This document shows, piece by piece, positions 58,673 to 64,000 of a stretch of DNA of 64,000 nucleotides; the stretch's first letter is position 1; each line of letters opens with the position of its first letter. The notes below the pieces were generated by a model that was not told the DNA's origin, searched no databases, and saw only the letters and a list, made by a program, of their open reading frames with translations. Source of the stretch: Glaciimonas sp. (lineage in GTDB: Bacteria > Pseudomonadota > Gammaproteobacteria > Burkholderiales > Burkholderiaceae_D); the NCBI GenBank assembly GCA_012927625.1, contig JABBOV010000003.1:620001-684000 (forward strand), in the 5' to 3' direction. The translations under genes were made by a program, and so were the position numbers.

Positions 58673-59221
58673 ATGAAACGGTTTTTTCTGATGTCCCTGG
58701 CGCTGGTCGGGATGTTTTTTTCGGCTGGCGCACTGGCTGAAAAAGCCGATACAGACAAGCCAACTAATGTCGAAGCCAACCAAATGTCTTACGATGATCT
58801 TAAACAGATCAATACCTTCATCGGTAATGTAGTTTTGACGCGTGGTACGCTGCTGATGAAAGCGGACAAAGTGGTCGTCACGACCGACCCGTCCGGCTAT
58901 CAGTTCGCCACCTTGTACGGTGCACCGGGTGCAGTAGCGACTTTTCGCCAGAAACGCGATGGTGGCCCTAATCTGTGGATGGAAGGGCAGGCAGAGCGGA
59001 TCGAATACGACACCAAGACAGAAATCGCCAAATTGTTTTCGCACGCGAAGCTGAAGCGGCTCGACGGCAGCAAGACTACCGACGAAGTCGAAGGCGAATT
59101 TATTTCTTACAACAGCGGCAGCGAATTCTTCAACGTTACCAACAGCGCCAGCGGTGCCAGCACGCCGGGCAACGGACGTATCAGAGTGACTATCCAGCCG
59201 CGCACGGTAAAGGGCCAATAA
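58673..59221 (+). CDS. lptA: LPS transport periplasmic protein LptA
   Basis: 182 residues from the ATG at 58673, with AGGAAT upstream; the longer frame overlaps lptC. The signal peptide ends GALA (MSLALVGMFFSAGALA), and the OstA-like jellyroll follows (TNVEANQMSYDDLKQINTFI). LptA forms the bridge across the periplasm for LPS. The stop is 1 base before lptB. Confidence 0.93.
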   Translation: MKRFFLMSLALVGMFFSAGALAEKADTDKPTNVEANQMSYDDLKQINTFIGNVVLTRGTLLMKADKVVVTTDPSGYQFATLYGAPGAVATFRQKRDGGPNLWMEGQAERIEYDTKTEIAKLFSHAKLKRLDGSKTTDEVEGEFISYNSGSEFFNVTNSASGASTPGNGRIRVTIQPRTVKGQ

Positions 59222-59222
59222 G

Positions 59223-59981
59223 ATGCCTCAGACCAGCTTTCAAAGCAGCACCCTGAGTGTGCGCGGCCTGCAAAAAAGTTACAGCAAACGCTTGGTCGTG
59301 CGCGACATTTCACTGGAAGTAAAAAGCGGTGAAGTGGTCGGCTTGCTAGGCCCCAACGGCGCCGGCAAAACCACCTCGTTTTACATGATCGTAGGTCTGG
59401 TGCCGTCGGACGCCGGTGCCATCGATCTCGATGGCGTGGACATTTCGCGCCTGCCGATCCATCGTCGCGCATTACTCGGCCTGTCTTACTTGCCGCAGGA
59501 AGCCTCAGTTTTTCGTAAGCTGACGGTGGAAGACAATATTCGTGCGGTACTGGAGTTACAGAAAGAAAATGGCAAAGCACTCTCGAAAGCTGCCATTGAA
59601 GAACGCTTGGATAAGTTGCTGGCCGACTTGCAAATTGAAAAGCTGCGTGAAAATCAGGCGCTATCATTGTCTGGCGGCGAGCGCCGGCGGGTCGAAATCG
59701 CCCGGGCGCTGGGTACCAATCCGCGCTTCATCCTGCTCGATGAGCCGTTTGCCGGGATCGATCCGATTGCAGTCATCGAGATTCAGCGCATCGTGCGTTT
59801 CCTCAAGGAGCGCGGCATCGGCGTGCTGATCACCGACCACAATGTGCGCGAAACCCTCGGCATCTGCGACCGCGCCTACATCATTAACCAGGGTGCCGTG
59901 CTGGCCAGCGGCCAGCCCGATGACATCATTGAAGATGCTTCGGTACGGCGGGTGTACCTGGGCGAACATTTCCGCATGTAA
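59223..59981 (+). CDS. lptB: LPS export ABC transporter ATP-binding protein LptB
   Basis: 252-residue ABC ATPase: Walker [21 protein letters not shown], signature [17 protein letters not shown], Walker [13 protein letters not shown]. It drives LPS extraction by LptFG. AAGGG lies ahead of the ATG. Position in kdsD-kdsC-lptC-lptA-lptB-rpoN is the canonical one. Confidence 0.95.
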   Translation: MPQTSFQSSTLSVRGLQKSYSKRLVVRDISLEVKSGEVVGLLGPNGAGKTTSFYMIVGLVPSDAGAIDLDGVDISRLPIHRRALLGLSYLPQEASVFRKLTVEDNIRAVLELQKENGKALSKAAIEERLDKLLADLQIEKLRENQALSLSGGERRRVEIARALGTNPRFILLDEPFAGIDPIAVIEIQRIVRFLKERGIGVLITDHNVRETLGICDRAYIINQGAVLASGQPDDIIEDASVRRVYLGEHFRM

Positions 59982-60015
59982 AGATAAATCACCTCATGCG
60001 ACAAATTCTTTCGGT

Positions 60016-61479
60016 ATGAAGCAATCACTCCAGCTACGCACTTCGCAACATCTTGCGCTGACGCCGCAGTTGCAGCAATCGATCCGGCTGCTGCAGTTGT
60101 CAACGCTGGAGCTGCGCCAGGAGCTCGAACAGATTTTGTCCGACAACCCGCTACTGGAGCGGCTGGACGACCCACTCGACCATTCGGTGCGCTTGCTGGC
60201 CGATGGCGCAATTAGCACTGGCCCTACTGGCGCAGAAGTCGACCCGGCCAGCGCGCAGAACGGCGCCACAGCCGAAGCAGATACCGGATTCGATACGCCC
60301 GATGCACAGAGCGCCGCATCGGACTGGAGTTTTGATGACGTAGCGCGCACCAGCAAGGCGCCGGAAGACGACGATGGCCGCGCCCAGCTCGGCGCGCACG
60401 AATCCACTCTGCGTGAGCACCTGCTGGAGCAAGCCAATGTAAGCTTGCGCCAACAGCGCGACCGCGCGTTGCTAGAATTGCTGATCGATGCGCTTGATGA
60501 CAATGGCTACCTGGAAGAATCTCTTGACGCCATTCACGCTCGCTTGCCGACAGAACTCGGTATCGAACCGGAAGATCTATCGTTCGCGCTGGCGCTGCTG
60601 CAAAGTTTCGAACCGGCCGGGGTTGGCGCGCGCAACCCGTCGGAATGTCTGGCGCTGCAGATCCGCCGTCTGCCCAAAGCGCCGTTTGTGACGCGCCGCC
60701 TGGCGCTTGTTATCGTCGAACAACATTTGGTTTTATTTGCACAGCGCGACTTTGGTAAACTTAGAAAATTGCTCAATTGCGATGATGAAGATTTGCGTGA
60801 AGCGCAAGTTCTGATCAGGCAATGCAACCCGCATCCGGGCGCCATATTCGGCAGCGGCAGTGCCGACTATGTGGTGCCCGATGTCATAGTCAGTCTCGGC
60901 AAGAATGGCTGGCAGGTCAGTTTGAATCATGACGTCATGCCGCGACTGCGGGTTAACGCACTGTATGCCAACATCCTCAAGCAAGACAAGGGGGGTGGTT
61001 CGATGACGTCGCAACTACAGGAAGCGAAGTGGCTGATCAAGAATATGCGGCAGCGTTTCGATACAATTTTGCGCGTTGCACAAGCCATCGTCGAGCGGCA
61101 ACGGAATTTTTTCAGCCACGGCGCAGTCGCCATGCGGCCTCTTGTTTTGCGTGAGATTGCTGATACACTTAATCTGCACGAGAGCACAATTTCTCGCGTC
61201 ACCACCCAAAAATACATGCTCACGCCGCATGGTATGTTTGAGTTGAAATATTTCTTCGGCAGCCATGTCGCCACCGAAACCGGAGGAGAAGCTTCTTCTA
61301 CGGCCATCCGCGCACTCATCAAACAACTGATAGGAGCTGAAAACCAGAAAACGCCACTTTCCGATAGTAAGATCGCCGACATGTTGGGCGAGCAAGGTAT
61401 GGTCATCGCCCGTCGTACCGTCGCAAAATACCGCGAAGCGCTCAAAATCCCGCCTGTCAATTTGCGAAAGTCTTTGTAG
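60016..61479 (+). CDS. rpoN: RNA polymerase sigma-54 factor RpoN
   Basis: 487 residues from the ATG at 60016 ([20 protein letters not shown]); the long frame from 59842 is partly inside lptB. Region I (glutamine-rich activator-contact), an acidic region II (about 60-130), the core-binding domain and the C-terminal RpoN box ([13 protein letters not shown]) with the upstream HTH are present. It directs transcription of nitrogen and other genes from -24/-12 promoters. Confidence 0.95.
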   Translation: MKQSLQLRTSQHLALTPQLQQSIRLLQLSTLELRQELEQILSDNPLLERLDDPLDHSVRLLADGAISTGPTGAEVDPASAQNGATAEADTGFDTPDAQSAASDWSFDDVARTSKAPEDDDGRAQLGAHESTLREHLLEQANVSLRQQRDRALLELLIDALDDNGYLEESLDAIHARLPTELGIEPEDLSFALALLQSFEPAGVGARNPSECLALQIRRLPKAPFVTRRLALVIVEQHLVLFAQRDFGKLRKLLNCDDEDLREAQVLIRQCNPHPGAIFGSGSADYVVPDVIVSLGKNGWQVSLNHDVMPRLRVNALYANILKQDKGGGSMTSQLQEAKWLIKNMRQRFDTILRVAQAIVERQRNFFSHGAVAMRPLVLREIADTLNLHESTISRVTTQKYMLTPHGMFELKYFFGSHVATETGGEASSTAIRALIKQLIGAENQKTPLSDSKIADMLGEQGMVIARRTVAKYREALKIPPVNLRKSL

Positions 61480-61586
61480 TCCAGTCGTCTGAAGTCCTTG
61501 TAATGCAGTTACTGTTGCTGCATTTTTGACTCTGGCCGACCTATCAGGCCCGAGGCAGGTAGCGACAATTTCCATAGGAGTGTTTT

Positions 61587-61952
61587 ATGAATCTCACCAT
61601 CAGTGGACATCACCTCGAAGTAACCCCCGCCATTCGTGAATATGTACAATCCAAAGTTGAGCGCCTTACGCGCCACTTCGATCATGTCATTGATATCGCG
61701 CTCATTCTGAGCATTGATAAGCTCCCCGAAAAAGAAAAACGGCAACGCGCTGAAATTAATCTGAATCTTAGCGGTAAAGCGCTACATGCAGAAAGCTCGG
61801 AGCAAAACCTGTACGCAGCCATCGATACGACGATCGACAAGCTTGACCGCCAAATTATCAAGCACAAAGGCAAGGTACAGGACCACCCACACGATGCCAT
61901 CAAGCACCTCGACGGAGAACCCGAGCTGCCGGAAGCATCCGCGATTTCCTGA
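61587..61952 (+). CDS. hpf: Short-form ribosome hibernation-promoting factor
   Basis: 121 residues; S30AE fold (MNLTISGHHLEVTPAIREYV, KALHAESSEQNLYAAIDTTI). It binds the 30S subunit and helps form 100S dimers in stationary phase. AGGAG precedes the ATG. It is the last gene of the operon before a strong terminator. Confidence 0.94.
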   Translation: MNLTISGHHLEVTPAIREYVQSKVERLTRHFDHVIDIALILSIDKLPEKEKRQRAEINLNLSGKALHAESSEQNLYAAIDTTIDKLDRQIIKHKGKVQDHPHDAIKHLDGEPELPEASAIS

Positions 61953-61993
61953 TTGGAGATACGCAGGGTCGAACAATTCGACTCGCAACAATC

Positions 61994-62019
61994 AAGGGCG
62001 CAGCACTTGCGCCCTTTTT
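61994..62019 (+). terminator. Intrinsic terminator after hpf
   Basis: GGGCGCA (61996-62002), loop GCACT, TGCGCCC (62008-62014), then TTTTT; two further A-T pairs extend the stem. It ends the kdsD-hpf operon. Confidence 0.93.
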
Positions 62020-62111
62020 AGTACCTGATACATTGGCTCAATCTGCTACTGCTGCTACCGTTATCCAATGTCAACTCCATTCACACTTCCAGCCGGCGCG
62101 CAATTGCAACC

Positions 62112-63203
62112 ATGACAGAATACGTTCACATTTCGATCAAAAACCATATCGGCTGCATCACACTGAATCGCCCCAGAGCGCTCAATTCCTTATCGTTGGA
62201 AATGATCCGGGCTATCACGGAAGTGCTGCTGGAGTGGCGCGCCGACGGCGCCATCCGCGCTGTGCTGATTTGCAGCAGCAGCGCAAAAGCTTTCTGCGCC
62301 GGCGGCGATATTCGTTTCTTTTACGATATTGGCACTGCAACGCCGCGTGGCGGCAGCGCTTTGCTGGAAGATTTTTTCACCGAAGAGTACACCCTCAACC
62401 ATTTAATCCATCACTATCCAAAACCGTATATTGCGCTGATGGATGGCGTAGTGATGGGCGGCGGCATGGGCGTGGCGCAAGCCGGCCCGGCCTCTCGACT
62501 GCGCATTGTGACCGAGCGCACCAAGATGGCGATGCCGGAAGTCAATATCGGCATGTTCCCGGACGTCGGCAGCGGCTATTTTTTGTCGCAGTGTCCGGGG
62601 CAAATCGGCGCCTATCTGGGCGTTACCGGCGACATCATCACAGCCGCAGACGCCTTGTATGCGGGCCTGGCCGATTTTTTCCTGCCGTCGCCGCAATTGC
62701 CGGTCTTAACAGAAATGCTCGAATCCGGCGACGATATTGAGGTGCGGACGGCCATATGCGACTTCGCAGCCGGCTTCGACAATGCCATTGCGCCCGAGGC
62801 CGGCATGCTGGCGGTTCATCGGGACGTGATTGATCGCCATTTTGCGCAGAGCACGGTGCCGGACATCATCAAATCGCTGGCACAGGACGATGCGCCGTTC
62901 GCGCAAAAGACTCTGGCCCTCATGCAAAAACGTTCACCGCTGATGATGTGCGTGACGCTGGAGCAGATCCGGCGCAGCGCCGCACTGAGCGTAGCCGACT
63001 GTCTGCGCATGGAGCGCACCATGGTGCGGCATTGCTTCGAGCAGGGAGAAGTCATCGAAGGTGTGCGAGCACTGGTGGTGGATAAGGATAACGCGCCGCA
63101 ATGGAGCCCGGCCACGCTGGCGGCGGTAACGCCGGACATGATCGCCGCCTTCTTCGCGCCCGTCTGGCCGCCGCACGCACATCCGCTGCGAAGCCTCGAA
63201 TAA
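62112..63203 (+). CDS. 3-hydroxyisobutyryl-CoA hydrolase-like enoyl-CoA hydratase family protein
   Basis: 363 residues of the crotonase superfamily, HIBCH (ECH_2) branch by length and motifs: LNRPRALNSLSLEMIRAITE, KAFCAGGDIRFFYDIG, PYIALMDGVVMGGGMGVAQA and MPEVNIGMFPDVGSGYFLS with the catalytic Glu/Asp; the C-terminal part has EGVRALVVDKDNAPQWSP. It would hydrolyse a branched acyl-CoA in valine breakdown, but a hydratase role cannot be excluded. A weak ribosome site precedes the ATG. Confidence 0.87.
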   Translation: MTEYVHISIKNHIGCITLNRPRALNSLSLEMIRAITEVLLEWRADGAIRAVLICSSSAKAFCAGGDIRFFYDIGTATPRGGSALLEDFFTEEYTLNHLIHHYPKPYIALMDGVVMGGGMGVAQAGPASRLRIVTERTKMAMPEVNIGMFPDVGSGYFLSQCPGQIGAYLGVTGDIITAADALYAGLADFFLPSPQLPVLTEMLESGDDIEVRTAICDFAAGFDNAIAPEAGMLAVHRDVIDRHFAQSTVPDIIKSLAQDDAPFAQKTLALMQKRSPLMMCVTLEQIRRSAALSVADCLRMERTMVRHCFEQGEVIEGVRALVVDKDNAPQWSPATLAAVTPDMIAAFFAPVWPPHAHPLRSLE

Positions 63204-63210
63204 CCGGAAA

Positions 63211-63291
63211 TGTAGGTCGGGTTAGCGCAACGTAACCCGACATTGTCAGCCGCAAATGTCGGGTTACGCGATAAAACCGCTAACCCGGCAT
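63211..63291. repeat. Tandem family-B REP-like palindromes after the HIBCH gene
   Basis: First palindrome: GTCGGGTTA/TAACCCGAC around 8 bases. Second: ATGTCGGGTTACGCG and CGCTAACCCGGCAT. Starts TGTAGGTCGGGTTAGCG, close to the element at 17779. Located between convergent genes. Confidence 0.82.
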
Positions 63292-63304
63292 ACTTTAAAT
63301 AGTG

Positions 63305-63363
63305 GGAGTATCACTAAAAAGATCATACTTTACGCATATAATATATGCGGAATTAAAAAATAC
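63305..63363 (+). repeat. GCATAT-core intergenic element, copy 8
   Basis: GGAGTAT, 22 nt, GCATAT, 20 nt, ATAC, with CTTTAC before the core. It lies 14 bases after a family-B REP pair, between the HIBCH gene and dgt. Confidence 0.78.
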
Positions 63364-63393
63364 CCAGTGTGGTATCTTTTAATAATTCGATTA

Positions 63394-64000
63394 TCAGAGT
63401 TCTTCCACCATAAATAAACGCCGATGTTCGCGCGTCGCATAGCGGTCGGTCATGCCGGCAATATAGTCGGCAATTTTGCGCGCCTGCGCCTGCATGTCAT
63501 TCTGCCCGGCCGGCAGGCGGTAATCCGGCGGCAGCAGGTTCGGCTCTTCCATGAAGGCGTCAAATAGTGCGGTAATGATGCGACGCGCCTTGGTCGTCAT
63601 CCGATTGACCAGATAGTGCCGGTACAAATTCTCATGCAGGAAACGCTTCATCAGGGCCGCGTCCTGCCGCATCCGGTCAGAAAACGCGATCAGCGTGCCG
63701 GAACTACGGACAGCGTCGATCGATGCCGGTTGCGCCTGCGCAATACGATCCTGGGAAGTCTGGATTAAATCGACGATCAAGGCATTGATCATGCGGCGCA
63801 CCGTTTCATAGATCGCACGCCGCTCGCCGATGCCGGGAAATACCGCTTCGACTTCGTGCCGGTGGCGCGCGAACAGATCGACTTGTGCCAATTGCTCGAC
63901 CGTCAGCAAGCCGGAGCGTAAGCCGTCGTCGATATCGTGATTGTTATAAGCGATCGTGTCGGCCAGATCGACCAGTTGAGCCTCCAGCGACGGCTGCTTG
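63394..64000 (-). CDS. dgt: Deoxyguanosinetriphosphate triphosphohydrolase (3' part)
   Basis: The C-terminal ~200 residues of a dGTPase; the 5' part lies beyond the right edge. The visible start of the segment includes VDLADTIAYNNHDIDDGLRS with the HD-type metal His/Asp region, and GTLIAFSDRMRQDAALMKRF later. It hydrolyses dGTP to deoxyguanosine and triphosphate. Stop at 63394. Confidence 0.9.
   Translation of the reverse strand, partial: KQPSLEAQLVDLADTIAYNNHDIDDGLRSGLLTVEQLAQVDLFARHRHEVEAVFPGIGERRAIYETVRRMINALIVDLIQTSQDRIAQAQPASIDAVRSSGTLIAFSDRMRQDAALMKRFLHENLYRHYLVNRMTTKARRIITALFDAFMEEPNLLPPDYRLPAGQNDMQAQARKIADYIAGMTDRYATREHRRLFMVEEL

Overview
The window looks like a chromosomal segment of a betaproteobacterium of the Burkholderiales, most likely an Oxalobacteraceae-type organism. 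The evidence is gene content and order (kdsD-kdsC-lptC-lptA-lptB-rpoN-hpf, ssb next to an MFS gene and uvrA, waaC-waaA beside an AlgC-type mutase, a beta-type H-NS protein) and a moderately GC-rich background. The genus is an inference. No rRNA, tRNA, CRISPR array, prophage or plasmid origin is visible.

Layout. 1-4.3 kb: a glutamate/aspartate ABC importer (gltIJKL, gltL cut by the window edge) next to glutamate dehydrogenase. 4.6-7.4 kb: an ATM1-type ABC exporter coupled to a HypT-like LysR regulator. 7.8-17 kb: metabolic genes (YciA thioesterase, flavodoxin-fold reductase, FadD, an aminopeptidase lipoprotein, a molybdopterin oxidoreductase, an M20 amidohydrolase). 17.2-22.7 kb: envelope genes (PagL, WaaA, WaaC, phosphomannomutase), a REP-associated tyrosine transposase (RAYT) between its REP palindromes, and an H-NS protein. 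23.8-41.6 kb: a minus-strand Wzx/Wzy-type O-antigen or capsule cluster. It has rmlBACD for dTDP-L-rhamnose, a fused FdtD/WxcM-type isomerase-acetyltransferase with a DegT aminotransferase for a dTDP-3-acetamido-3,6-dideoxyhexose, a flippase, an EpsG-like polymerase, four glycosyltransferases, galE, and a reductase, initiating sugar-phosphate transferase and WbpM dehydratase. Its middle (about 31-35 kb) is strikingly AT-rich and looks imported. 42-49 kb: a diguanylate cyclase, a DoxX protein, two MFS transporters and ssb. 49-56 kb: uvrA, an acylphosphatase with a changed active-site residue, a PhyH oxygenase, an AEC transporter and a CPA2 antiporter. 56-62 kb: the KDO/Lpt/rpoN/hpf operon. 62-64 kb: an HIBCH-like protein and the 3' part of dgt.

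The most novel signal is in the spaces between genes. A short AT-rich element occurs at eight intergenic sites with nearly fixed geometry: GTAT, 22 nt, a GCATAT-like core, 19-20 nt, ATAC. I know of no named family that matches it. A second layer is REP-like palindromes starting with GTAG, in at least three sequence families. One family flanks the RAYT and also lies inside the O-antigen operon.

The genes fit together mainly as an envelope theme: KDO synthesis (kdsD, kdsC), KDO and heptose transfer (waaA, waaC), LPS export (lptCAB), lipid A remodelling (pagL), hexose phosphate supply (algC) and O-polysaccharide assembly. A c-di-GMP cyclase and an H-NS protein border the polysaccharide cluster.
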